Positions 1 through 9,760 of a stretch of DNA of 64,000 bases are shown piece by piece. The stretch is from the NCBI GenBank assembly GCA_001466705.2, contig LATX02000214.1, positions 310,001 to 374,000 on the forward strand, written 5' to 3'. The notes beneath the pieces are model-generated. The model did no database searches. It had not been told where the DNA came from and was given only the letters and a program-made list of their open reading frames with translations. How positions within the stretch are numbered: the stretch's first letter is position 1; every line of letters begins with the position of its first letter. The DNA is from Moniliophthora roreri (Eukaryota > Basidiomycota > Agaricomycetes > Agaricales > Marasmiaceae). Both the position numbers and the translations under genes were made by a program.

Positions 1-1032
1 AGAAGAGAGCCGATAGGGATAACCGTAGAGCTCACTGGCTCCTTCGCCATCGTGAAATCCGCCTTCGAACAGTCAATTCTTCACGACACTACTTCAAAAC
101 CATGACAGACAATCGTCTGGACGAGGACAGAAAATCTCTTATACCCCGTATCATGATCTAGAAGAACAGCCGAAACTCATAAACGAAGGAGTCTCGGGTG
201 AGCCACACTATCTCGATGATTGACGCTCGCTAACAATTCCGTTTTAGTTGAAAGGGCTATCATTCTTGGTGTATATGTACCGCAATGGTGAACTTAAGCT
301 TTCTGCTCTGCCTATCAAGAGACTCATCACATTCTTCCTCAGGTATGAATTGCATTTTGGGAGACGAGTGAGTGACTAGCATCATCTGAGAATCACTGCT
401 TGCTAACGTATCGCAGGATAGGCCTCGGAAAGACACTTCAAGTAGGGCTTTATTCATTCGTATTCGACGTGCTCTTATCTTTCTTCAGACATTCTCATTA
501 TTTGCCTATATAAGAGAAAACTCGACCGGTCATTGTGACCCACATCTCATCGTCTGTCCACTCTCTGTCTTGTCTTCTTGGGAGTCCGTGAATGCGTTCT
601 CCCATTCAAGTTTCGATTAGCTCATATTTTACAGGAAGCTGCACGTTGGCTACCATCCTTCAGAACTGTCCGCTTTCATGGCTCTGGTAACGAGCGAATT
701 CGATTGCGGAAAGCGCTGGTTGACGGCAAATACGACCTTCTGATCACGACCTATGATGTATTTGTCGCCGAAGATTCATGGTTCAAGTCAAGACGCTGAA
801 CCTACATTGTCTAGATGAAGGACACAAGACTGGGAACTCGGAAACTAACGTCTCGCATGAACTACATAGTGTAGGTGCAATATATCGTCTTAGTACGTTC
901 AAGTTGCTCTGTCCTTTTCATGATGTCTGATATCTGCTTCGTCCCTAGTCTTGACAGGAACCGCAGTTCAAAACAATCTGTTTGAATTGCGGAGTCTCTT
1001 CTATTTCCTACACCACCAATATCTTCACACCA
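1..1032 (+). pseudogene. Truncated SNF2-family remodeller copy 1
   Basis: This stretch aligns collinearly, introns included, with 13850-14890 of the intact remodeller gene downstream, and similarity fades near 1032. It is broken. A 13-bp net deletion lies near 66. The Met codon before the Walker A motif (MGLGKT in the intact gene) is ATA at 417-422. A TGA at 797-799 replaces the Trp codon after KSRR. One base is missing just before the DEGH box near 812. The window edge cuts the 5' end. The helicase C-terminal half and PHD finger are absent, because the neighbouring sequence is the F-box gene on the other strand. It is a dead segmental-duplication remnant and should not be annotated as a helicase. 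Confidence 0.85.
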
Positions 1033-1078
1033 GCTATCCTGATCATGGTACCGGAAGTCCAGATCAACCAGACGGTTG

Positions 1079-2992
1079 TTAGACAGGACACTTCTTTGAC
1101 TTATGCTCAAGCGACATGTATTTTAAGCATAACATTTCAACTCTATCTGTATGTTTCGCAACGTTGAACAGCTTCAAAGTAGTTATTGATATCTGCGACG
1201 TTCTAGTACTAAGAGATATCTCGGCGCTGATACACCCACACCCACAGAGAGAAAAAGAGATCAGTAAACTGAAGAATGATCGAAAGAGAAGGCATACCGT
1301 GATGTAGTCATCAATCTCCTGCTCAAATAACCAATCGCTATATCCAAATCTTTCCCAGTACTGTGCTGCTCGCTGTAGATCCTCGTTACTCCAACGTGTA
1401 TCCCCGAAAAAAGAATGCCATTCTTCATTCATTGCAGAACCGAGGAGAGAGAGGCCCTCCCGTTGCAGTTTGAAGAGTTTCTGGAAAGCTTTTGATTGGA
1501 TGGAGATATGTATGTCTGGGACTTCGGAAGTCCGTATGACGTCCAATGAGAGCTTATCCAGACATAGACCACTCGACGGTTTACGCTGTCTTCGAAAGGC
1601 AACCAGTTCTAGTATCTTATCCAAAAGTGTCACATCCTCCTCCGGCGGCTCCCGAAACAACAGGTGCAAAACTTTCAAGTTTCGTAGGGTGTTTGGGCCC
1701 ATTAGGTTGGTTATGCTGATGTCGTTCTCTTCCTCGGTGCTTATAGAAATACGAAGCTCCTGGATCGTGTCGATATTGCTGACCAGTGCAGGCGAATTAG
1801 GGGAGGAGAAGAGCGAAAATGGGGCTGAAAAATAGCGGATATCGCACGGACTTCGTAATTGTAAGCGTGCAATAGCGGAGAGCAGTTGGTCTGCAACTGG
1901 CCCAATCTGTTCATCCGGATCAACATCGAGGATCTCCAACGCTGGTAAAGAGACGCAGCACAGAATCTCGATAATGCTTCGGTACGGTCCAGAGATCTCA
2001 AATTGGTGAAGATGCGGAAGCGTGGACTGGTGTAGGCTGTCAATATCAACATGTCGAGATATTTGTATACAGCACCGTCTAAGACGCAGCAAAGCGGAAG
2101 AGATGTCGAGGAATGACCTCGGAGTGTTGGGAAACCACACCAACCCTTCCAACTGTGACCAAGGAAGTCTGACTGTCGTAGCCGTGGAACTTGTAGACTG
2201 TACAAGTAGAGTGGCTTCCTTTAGGTTAGGTGCGGTCCAAGTAGCAAGTACGAGATGCGACCCTATCCGGATATCAACCTCGACTCGAAAATGACGCAGC
2301 AGCGGTAAAAGGGGAGGTATGCTGCAGAGATGATGATATAAACCACCCTGGTTTCCAAAGGAAAAATGGACTGCAAACCAACGCTGCGAATGTTGTATGA
2401 GGAGGTTGAGGGTTTTTAAATTATATTCACACAAATCCGGGGCGTCAAGTATTGCGAGGCATGATATCGGTAATGGCTCGGACCGATCTAGCCATAGACG
2501 AAGTATACTCAACGACGGAAGACACCGATTGTGAGCGACTGTCTTTTGGTTGTGAAGTCGGATGGTTTGCCATAGCGAAGGCATAGAGTTAACTATCATA
2601 CGCCATCTGCGGCAAACATGCGACAGAACGAACGGCATTGCCTCATGCGAAAGCGAGTCTCCTCCTGTATCCGACCGTACGCAGCTCTCGAATAGTAGCG
2701 TCAGGATTTCCGTCGGCATTCGCACAAGTGGTGTCGACAGGTTCCGATAGGAGTTGAGTATGCTTTGCATATGTAACGCTTTTTTGCGAGCCGTAAGGGC
2801 AGCTTCTTCGTAAGTATCCGCATGAACGTGTATCCTTTCCACATCCACGGTGATCTGCTTCATGGCGTCTGAGATATGATCAAAGTCGACAGCGGGAAGC
2901 TCAATGTTTTGCGCATTTGGATCTAGGTAGTCGTGAAGGTACCGAGCAACTTCAGAGAGCGCTACAGGATCCTGCACCGTTTCGAGGGTCAT
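1079..2992 (-). CDS. F-box protein (copy 1 of duplicated pair)
   Basis: A single long reading frame starts at ATG 2992 and codes for 637 residues. Residues about 90-140 form an F-box-like segment (LVRMPTEILTLLFESCV, then VCRRWRMIVNSMPSLW), as in agaricomycete F-box proteins that recruit targets to SCF ubiquitin ligases through Skp1. The rest is leucine-rich with repeated LxxL and LPxL patterns, probably degenerate LRRs. It is clearly paralogous to the 575-residue F-box protein at 9364-11091. Homology ends near residue 560 (DWLFEQEIDDY), about base 1310. The final 80 or so residues are Cys/Phe/Ser-rich, have no counterpart and run towards the remodeller remnant, so the true stop may come earlier through an unseen intron or the tail may be read-through. 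The substrate is unknown. Confidence 0.82.
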   Translation of the reverse strand: MTLETVQDPVALSEVARYLHDYLDPNAQNIELPAVDFDHISDAMKQITVDVERIHVHADTYEEAALTARKKALHMQSILNSYRNLSTPLVRMPTEILTLLFESCVRSDTGGDSLSHEAMPFVLSHVCRRWRMIVNSMPSLWQTIRLHNQKTVAHNRCLPSLSILRLWLDRSEPLPISCLAILDAPDLCEYNLKTLNLLIQHSQRWFAVHFSFGNQGGLYHHLCSIPPLLPLLRHFRVEVDIRIGSHLVLATWTAPNLKEATLLVQSTSSTATTVRLPWSQLEGLVWFPNTPRSFLDISSALLRLRRCCIQISRHVDIDSLHQSTLPHLHQFEISGPYRSIIEILCCVSLPALEILDVDPDEQIGPVADQLLSAIARLQLRSPCDIRYFSAPFSLFSSPNSPALVSNIDTIQELRISISTEEENDISITNLMGPNTLRNLKVLHLLFREPPEEDVTLLDKILELVAFRRQRKPSSGLCLDKLSLDVIRTSEVPDIHISIQSKAFQKLFKLQREGLSLLGSAMNEEWHSFFGDTRWSNEDLQRAAQYWERFGYSDWLFEQEIDDYITVCLLFRSFFSLLISFSLCGCGCISAEISLSTRTSQISITTLKLFNVAKHTDRVEMLCLKYMSLEHKSKKCPV

Positions 2993-3755
2993 TATCGGGA
3001 AGAGATTTGATAATCTGACTGAAATACAAAGTCAGAGATATAGGACTCTTCAACGCGGTCAAGACTCACCAAGCTCCCAATAAAATCCAGAAGTGTCTCT
3101 CTACCTAGTTACTAAGCTCCAAAGTCGTTGAGGAAAGGTAGATGATGTTGATCACTGCGAGCAAAGTCATGAGGGTGCGAAAGCAAGTCATTGTTCTCCC
3201 TCGCTTACCAAATAATCGGGGTAGGGGCCGTACCGGCAGCGCCCGCTATCTTTCTATCGACAGGCAGAGCAAGAAACAACGTGTTTTGCCAGGCATATGA
3301 GATGATCAGAACCTAGGCCCTAATGGATATGGATTCTACATTTTAACTGTGGCCAGGCAGTGCGAAGGTAAGCAAAAGCGGGTGGCAAGTGCTTAGTAAA
3401 CCAAGCAAACGAAAGCAGGGCAAGCCGGAGGGCGTGGGAATTCCTGGTAGTCTGCTTAGTAAACCAAGCAGAGCAGAACAGGGCGAGAGTACGTGGGAAC
3501 TTTTCGTCGAAATGCTTAGTAAAACGAGGGATTTTGGACCAAGACCCGCTACTAAAGATAGCGGGAATACGGTAAGTACATATGTCGCACTGCTAAGAAC
3601 CTGTTCTGGAATGCGAAAGCTTGTCGAGGGCTAGTATAAATAATTACAGGACTTATCCATACTGTACTGTAAGGAACTAGATATAGCGCATGTAAGCAAA
3701 TGGTCTGAAGAACAACCATCGATGGGAGAAATGCTATGAACTGACGTATGCCATT
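2993..3755. other. Intergenic spacer between F-box 1 and gene X1
   Basis: No coding pattern is recognisable. The stretch has the F-box promoter side at its left and a short tandem repeat at 3390-3530, listed separately. The rest is unremarkable. Confidence 0.6.
3390..3530. repeat. Three-unit minisatellite with GCTTAGTAAACCAAGC core
   Basis: The word TGCTTAGTAAA recurs at 3390, 3453 and 3513, giving periods of 63 and 60 bp. The first two units share TGCTTAGTAAACCAAGC, whose ends GCTT/AAGC are complementary, followed by a related purine-rich stretch and GTGGGAA. The third unit decays after the core. It reads through as an open frame but has no protein-like features, so a short tandem repeat is the better description. 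Confidence 0.7.
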
Positions 3756-5151
3756 TTACAATGCACTGATTCGCTTCTTCTTGTCATACCGGGGCAGGGC
3801 CTTCGTTAGTGACGATTGTTCGGCTTCAACGATACCTCGACCCGACGCTGTATTGGGTACCATCTCCTGAAGAAGCTGTTCTCGCGCTGGTGATAACTCT
3901 TCCAATAACCGTTGAGACAGTGGAGGACATGGGCGGATTTCCGCTGTCGTCATTGGTGCTAGGCCAGCATGGAGAGCAGCATTGTTCTGCTAATTTCACC
4001 AAACATCAGATTAACTTCCTCTTCCAGATGCTAGAAGAAACGTACGGATGATTCTCGTGCCACTGGTTGCACGTTTTCCTCGAGACAGAGAGCTGCTTCT
4101 GTTGCGATGGGGGAAACAGGTTGAGGATCTGCTATTCCTAATTCAAGGTCCACGCCTTCGGTATACTGTTAAGTCTGTTTAGTCTCCTCAAGGTGGAAGG
4201 GTATGTAGATCGCATACCCTGGAATGTTCGCCTCTGCAACAGATGATCTTGGATTGCTGAACTTCGAGCGCTAGCATCTATTGTTGTAGGTGAGACACAG
4301 GCCTGGGAGCTCGGCTGAAACGTTACTGACCTCCCCCTTTAACTGAAGCAGCCGTATGCTCTGCGATATATCGAACGTCATATAGCGAGCGATAGCACCA
4401 TCCGGTTTCATGGTCTTATCAGAGAACTTCTTCGTCAAATCCAATACATATTGCTGCAGCCTACGGAGGGATGGTGATCAGGAGCCGCGGAAGGTCGGCA
4501 AAAAAAAGCCACTTACTCACGATGCTCCTGCAAAAGCTCGTCGAGACGCTCTCTTCCTTTGGGTATCTTCGGTAAAGCCTCGTCACCCGTCAATCTCCCC
4601 AGAGCTTGGAGAACCGCTACCAAGTATGTTATGCACTTGGCCAGGGCATCTATCGAGTCCGTCCTGTACTCAGCAGTCGGCATCGAACTCGGTGGTTCTT
4701 CTACGATATTGAAATCCGCTGAGATACTACGTCTCCGCCGGCGAGTCCAAAAGTACCCTATGACAGGATACACGAAGATGCTGATCATTTCAGCTACATG
4801 CCCACCTATTGTCGCCGAGTTAGTCGCGAACAGTAATGCGACAGAGTCTGCCATAGTGCCAGGTGGCAGTCGAAATCAACAATATCGACTCCTAACACAG
4901 CGAGATTATATTCCTCTGAGCACGACGCAAGCGCATGTTTTGCATCAATTTACAGCCTAGAATATCGAATTAACGGAGGTGCATTTCAGAGTAGTCGTGT
5001 TGATGAGGATCATCATACCTTCTACCTTGGGAGTCTGAGTATGAATCTGAAGGTACCATGCGTGTGGTGGGCAAGGATTTCTGGCTCCGACGAGAGATAC
5101 TACCGTGGCGATAATGTTACATCTCTTCAAGAATTGTGGATCAAATGACAC
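3756..5151 (-). pseudogene. Gene X copy 1 (membrane protein of unknown function), frameshifted
   Basis: Paralogue of the gene at 11485-12902, matching it over exon 1 (FDPQFLKRC, then HAWYLQIHTQTPKVE), the hydrophobic segment (FATNSATIGGHVAEMISIFV, then an RRRRR cluster) and the following acidic/helical exon. The family is not recognised. Relative to copy 2 it carries two extra bases (AG) near 4842-4846, in the codons after CHLALWQ, which shift the frame before the hydrophobic segment. Either it is a pseudogene or translation restarts at the ATG near 4852. The 3' end (PPLSQRLLEELSPAREQLLQ, ending near 3756) has the right strand and position to be the last exon, but this is inferred. As in copy 2, exon 1 has no in-frame ATG: its open frame begins at GTG. 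Confidence 0.6.
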
Positions 5152-5415
5152 GAGCAGGGAGGCGTTTTAGGGTGTGTACGGGCGTCTAGTCTGTGATTGT
5201 GCCGAATTTCATTTAATGACACCGCCAACCTTGACTTCATGAGAGTGGAAGTGTAAGAGTTTGCAGTCCCGCGTCTGTGTATCTTCGAGTTGGAGCTGGC
5301 AATCAAACATTGTGCTTCGCGATCGACCTATCAAAGCCTCTCAGCTAGCAGGCCGATTCTCGGCAATCTTTGGGACATGGTGGATCCCAGGAGTTATTTC
5401 CTCTACAATGGCTGA

Positions 5416-6015
5416 GATTGAAGTGTAGATGCCGACACCGCAAGCGAAGCCAGGTGTCGGCATCAGCGTTCCAACTGAGCGGCTAGTGGGCTGAGTAAGC
5501 TGGCCTCGTTTTCTTTCCGCTCCTCCACCTGACAGTCAGAACTGTCGGATTTTCAGTACCATCCGCCTTCAAGATCTCGCTTTCACCCACCCTCCCACCC
5601 ATTTCAGTTTGAAATTTCACAGTCAGATAATTTCCGTGGCATGAGTGGCATGGTCACCTCAACGGCAAGCCCAGAGCCTTACTGTATCAGAGTAGGCATC
5701 ACGTTTCCGAATATAATATCGTCTTTCTATACAGTCTGAATCCATTCTCTCTACAAATTCTATCAATGAGTTGAAGCCTCGGCATTCAGTTAAACGCCAT
5801 TGCAGATTCAGGTCACTGGATAGTCAGACAATTACTTGAGCTTGAACTGAATTGGATTTCTCGGACTCAGTGAGCGAAATTCGTCAAGAGATCACACGGC
5901 TTCAGAACGGTACCCACCCGCGTGATCTCTCCGCGTTCCCGGCCGAGCTTCGCTCGTCCTCAGCCCAACCACTAGCTCACTGTATCCCTGAGACAGTCAG
6001 ATCCACGATAGACGA
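5416..6015. repeat. About 600-bp insertion in duplicated spacer, with terminal hairpin
   Basis: The spacer upstream of the remodeller copies is collinear in both units (5160-5415 with 12910-13310, and 6016 onwards with 13315 onwards), but unit 1 carries this extra segment after GGCTGAGATT. Its left end has a perfect 10-bp inverted repeat, TGCCGACACC at 5430-5439 and GGTGTCGGCA at 5453-5462. I could not find a clean target-site duplication or matching right terminus, so the class is unknown. A frame at 5852-6139 has no recognisable domain. Unit 1 also lacks about 125 bp present near 13167-13290. Confidence 0.6.
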
Positions 6016-6233
6016 AGTTGGATGGATCGGCCTTTCGTTTCTGTACGTGATATTCTTGAGGACTCGAGCATGGAATAGGTCAGAGCTGGAGAGCCAATGG
6101 CCTGAAATGGCCCTCGGGTCGCCACTGATCCTGCCCTAAAGTGCACAGCCACGAATTAAACCGTCAAACGCGTCTATTGCTCTTGTCTTGTTCTCTGCCA
6201 TTTTCACACCCCTACATCTGAGAGTCTGTGAGA

Positions 6234-7065
6234 ATGGGTTCCCTAGACACCTCTTTTGGTTTATCATGTTATGGACATGCCCATAACACTCAGTGCACCA
6301 CTACCAAAATCATCGCCAGCACCGAGACGGTCTACTAGGGAGCGAAGATCTATCGGAAGTGGATACACAGATAACGCCAACAAAAAGAGAAAAGCTGCTC
6401 TCAGTACTGTGCCGCCACATAAGAAGGCCAAGGTGGAGGAGAAGAAGGCGGTGAGTGGGTTATTTTTAGGTGCGTTAGATTGGAAGACTCACGAGTTACA
6501 CAGAACACTGAACAAAACAATGAGAAAAGAGCCGATAGGGATAACCGTAGAGCCCACTGGCTCCTTCGCCATCGTGAAGTTGTCGAACCACTCCTGCCTT
6601 CGAACAGCCAATTCTTCACGACATCACTTCAAAACCATGATAGGCAATCGTCTGGACGAGGACAGAAAATCTCTTATACCCCGTATCATGATCTAGAAGA
6701 ACAGCCAAAACTCATAAACAAGTCTGCTGGAGAGATGAAGGAGTATTAGGTGAGCCACACTATCTCGATGATTGGCGCTCGCTAATAATTCCGTTTTTCG
6801 TTGAAAGGGCTATCATTCTTGGTGTATATGTACCGTAATGGTGAACTTAAGCTTTCTGCTCTGCCTATCAAGAGACTCATCACATTCTTCCTCAGGTATG
6901 AATTGCATTTTGGGAGACGAGTGAGTGACTAGCATCATCTGAGAATCACTGCTTGCTAACGTATATCAGGGATGGGTCTCGGAAAGACACTTCAAGTAGG
7001 GCTTTATTCATTCGTATTTGACATACCTCAGACATTATCATTATTTACCTATATAAGAGAAAACT
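6234..7065 (+). pseudogene. Truncated SNF2-family remodeller copy 2a (5' part)
   Basis: Homologous to the intact gene from its start ATG (13533) through the basic N-terminal region, the Walker A exon (MGLGKT at 6972) and the start of the next exon. Homology stops at ...ATATAAGAGAAAACTC (7065). A deletion of about 36 bp just after the start codon removes the acidic leader and shifts the frame, giving an early TAG (CGGTCTACTAG), and two extra T near 6466 shift it again. No helicase motif after Walker A is present. A palindrome sits exactly at the breakpoint. The copy is non-functional. Confidence 0.85.
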
Positions 7066-7089
7066 CCAATGGTGTGGCCGCACCATTGG
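7066..7089. repeat. Nine-bp-arm palindrome at the remodeller breakpoint
   Basis: CCAATGGTG, TGGCCG, CACCATTGG: perfect 9-bp arms around a 6-nt loop, directly after the last base homologous to the intact gene. The same structure is at 8912-8935 in the right copy. Confidence 0.8.
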
Positions 7090-7517
7090 CGTCAATCAAA
7101 ATAAAATGCGGATTGTATACGACGCCGAATAAAGATTTAGATGTGGACTTCAACATTAGGCCATTTCCCATCCAACATGGTGAGAGTCGGATAAGAACGA
7201 GTGAAAGGGAAGATGAAATGTACTTAAACATGTAACACGTCGTGTATGCCGTCGAACGATCAAATTCTCCTCATTGTATTATATTTTTGAGAAGTACATA
7301 CATGATGCAGACTTTTACAGTGTTAGATACGAAGCTCATCGGATCCTACAGTTCACCTTCTAAGTCTTGCTCTTCTTTCCAAGTAAATTGCTATTCGGAA
7401 GAATTGCTTCCAGCGTAGATAGACCCGAACTGGCCAGCCGCGCGGTAATGAACCAATTGACACTATGGCGCGTCTCCCTGCTGAAGTGCACGTCAGTATC
7501 ATCTAACGGTGAGATGC

Positions 7518-7914
7518 TCAACGTACCACCAAATCTATGATCTCGGGTTTGAGGAGCCAGTCACAACATCCGAATCTGGCCCAACGACGCTTCACTCTCT
7601 CCAAATCATCAGCGTACCAATGCGCGGCCCCATACTTTGAACGCCATTTTCCATCGATCACTTGACCGAGCAGTGTGAGACCATCACTCTGCAATCTAAG
7701 AAGCCTTTGAAACGGCTGCAGATGAGCAGAAAGACGGCTTTCCGGCTCAGCGGAAGCTGTCATGACGTCCAAAGACAATCTTTCTAATTGACAAATGCTT
7801 GTATCTGTCAACTCTGTTCGATATCGCGTTTCAACCAATCCAACCACATCAGAGAATAACGGGAGATCATCATCGGGCATTTCCCGGAATAACAAATGCA
7901 GCGTACGGAGCTTT
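7518..7914 (-). pseudogene. Partial duplicate of F-box copy 2 (assembly overlap)
   Basis: This encodes the C-terminal 125 or so residues of the F-box protein at 9364-11091, with no amino-acid difference that I can see (ends KPEIIDLVVR). It is cut off at the 'n' at 7915. Since it lies inside the 1845-bp repeat, it is best explained as the same gene end assembled twice, not as a decayed paralogue. Confidence 0.8.
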
Positions 7915-7915
7915 N
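7915..7915. other. Assembly join (single n)
   Basis: The undetermined base separates sequence ending ...CGGAGCTTT from a restart ATGGAATAGG that occurs 1846 bp earlier. It is a join between overlapping contig ends. Confidence 0.9.
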
Positions 7916-9760
7916 ATGGAATAGGTCAGAGCTGGAGAGCCAATGGCCTGAAATGGCCCTCGGGTCGCCACTGATCCTGCCCTAAAGTGCACAGCCACGA
8001 ATTAAACCGTCAAACGCGTCTATTGCTCTTGTCTTGTTCTCTGCCATTTTCACACCCCTACATCTGAGAGTCTGTGAGAATGGGTTCCCTAGACACCTCT
8101 TTTGGTTTATCATGTTATGGACATGCCCATAACACTCAGTGCACCACTACCAAAATCATCGCCAGCACCGAGACGGTCTACTAGGGAGCGAAGATCTATC
8201 GGAAGTGGATACACAGATAACGCCAACAAAAAGAGAAAAGCTGCTCTCAGTACTGTGCCGCCACATAAGAAGGCCAAGGTGGAGGAGAAGAAGGCGGTGA
8301 GTGGGTTATTTTTAGGTGCGTTAGATTGGAAGACTCACGAGTTACACAGAACACTGAACAAAACAATGAGAAAAGAGCCGATAGGGATAACCGTAGAGCC
8401 CACTGGCTCCTTCGCCATCGTGAAGTTGTCGAACCACTCCTGCCTTCGAACAGCCAATTCTTCACGACATTACTTCAAAACCATGATAGGCAATCGTCTG
8501 GACGAGGACAGAAAATCTCTTATACCCCGTATCATGATCTAGAAGAACAGCCAAAACTCATAAACAAGTCTGCTGGAGAGATGAAGGAGTATTAGGTGAG
8601 CCACACTATCTCGATGATTGGCGCTCGCTAATAATTCCGTTTTTCGTTGAAAGGGCTATCATTCTTGGTGTATATGTACCGTAATGGTGAACTTAATCTT
8701 TCTGCTCTGCCTATCAAGAGACTCATCACATTCTTCCTCAGGTATGAATTGCATTTTGGGAGACGAGTGAGTGACTAGCATCATCTGAGAATCACTGCTT
8801 GCTAACGTATCGCAGGGATGGGCCTCGGAAAGACACTTCAAGTAGGGCTTTATTCATTCGTATTTGACATACCTCAGACATTATCATTATTTACCTATAT
8901 AAGAGAAAACTCCAATGGTGTGGCCGCACCATTGGCGTCAATCAAAATAAAATGCGGATTGTATACGACGCCGAATAAAGATTTAGATGTGGACTTCAAC
9001 ATTAGGCCATTTCCCATCCAACATGGTGAGAGTCGGATAAGAACGAGTGAAAGGGAAGATGAAATGTACTTAAACATGTAACACGTCGTGTATGCCGTCG
9101 AACGATCAAATTCTCCTCATTGTATTATATTTTTGAGAAGTACATACATGATGCAGACTTTTACAGTGTTAGATACGAAGCTCATCGGATCCTACAGTTC
9201 ACCTTCTAAGTCTTGCTCTTCTTTCCAAGTAAATTGCTATTCGGAAGAATTGCTTCCAGCGTAGATAGACCCGAACTGGCCAGCCGCGCGGTAATGAACC
9301 AATTGACACTATGGCGCGTCTCCCTGCTGAAGTGCACGTCAGTATCATCTAACGGTGAGATGCTCAACGTACCACCAAATCTATGATCTCGGGTTTGAGG
9401 AGCCAGTCACAACATCCGAATCTGGCCCAACGACGCTTCACTCTCTCCAAATCATCAGCGTACCAATGCGCGGCCCCATACTTTGAACGCCATTTTCCAT
9501 CGATCACTTGACCGAGCAGTGTGAGACCATCACTCTGCAATCTAAGAAGCCTTTGAAACGGCTGCAGATGAGCAGAAAGACGGCTTTCCGGCTCAGCGGA
9601 AGCTGTCATGACGTCCAAAGACAATCTTTCTAATTGACAAATGCTTGTATCTGTCAACTCTGTTCGATATCGCGTTTCAACCAATCCAACCACATCAGAG
9701 AATAACGGGAGATCATCATCGGGCATTTCCCGGAATAACAAATGCAGCGTACGGAGCTTT
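7916..9760. repeat. Right copy of 1845-bp near-identical direct repeat
   Basis: Counterpart of 6070-7914 at constant offset 1846. It continues seamlessly into the rest of the F-box gene, so this copy carries the contiguous version of the locus. Confidence 0.9.
8080..8911 (+). pseudogene. Truncated SNF2-family remodeller copy 2b (assembly twin of 2a)
   Basis: Same structure and defects as copy 2a: leader deletion with frameshift, an added TT, and loss of everything after the Walker A exon. It differs only at isolated bases, some of which (AATC near 8696, GGGCCTCGG at 8820) match the intact gene better. It is probably the same genomic locus as 2a. Confidence 0.85.

Larger units (their letters stand above)
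6070..7914. repeat. Left copy of 1845-bp near-identical direct repeat
   Basis: Every position matches the right copy at a constant offset of 1846, with only a handful of substitutions found by eye (for example catcacttc/cattacttc near 6623, AAGC/AATC near 6850, TATATCAGG/TATCGCAGG near 6964, GGTCTC/GGCCTC near 6976). It ends exactly at the 'n' at 7915, and the right copy begins exactly after it. This is the signature of two contig ends that overlap but were not merged, possibly two haplotypes of a dikaryon. Confidence 0.9.
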
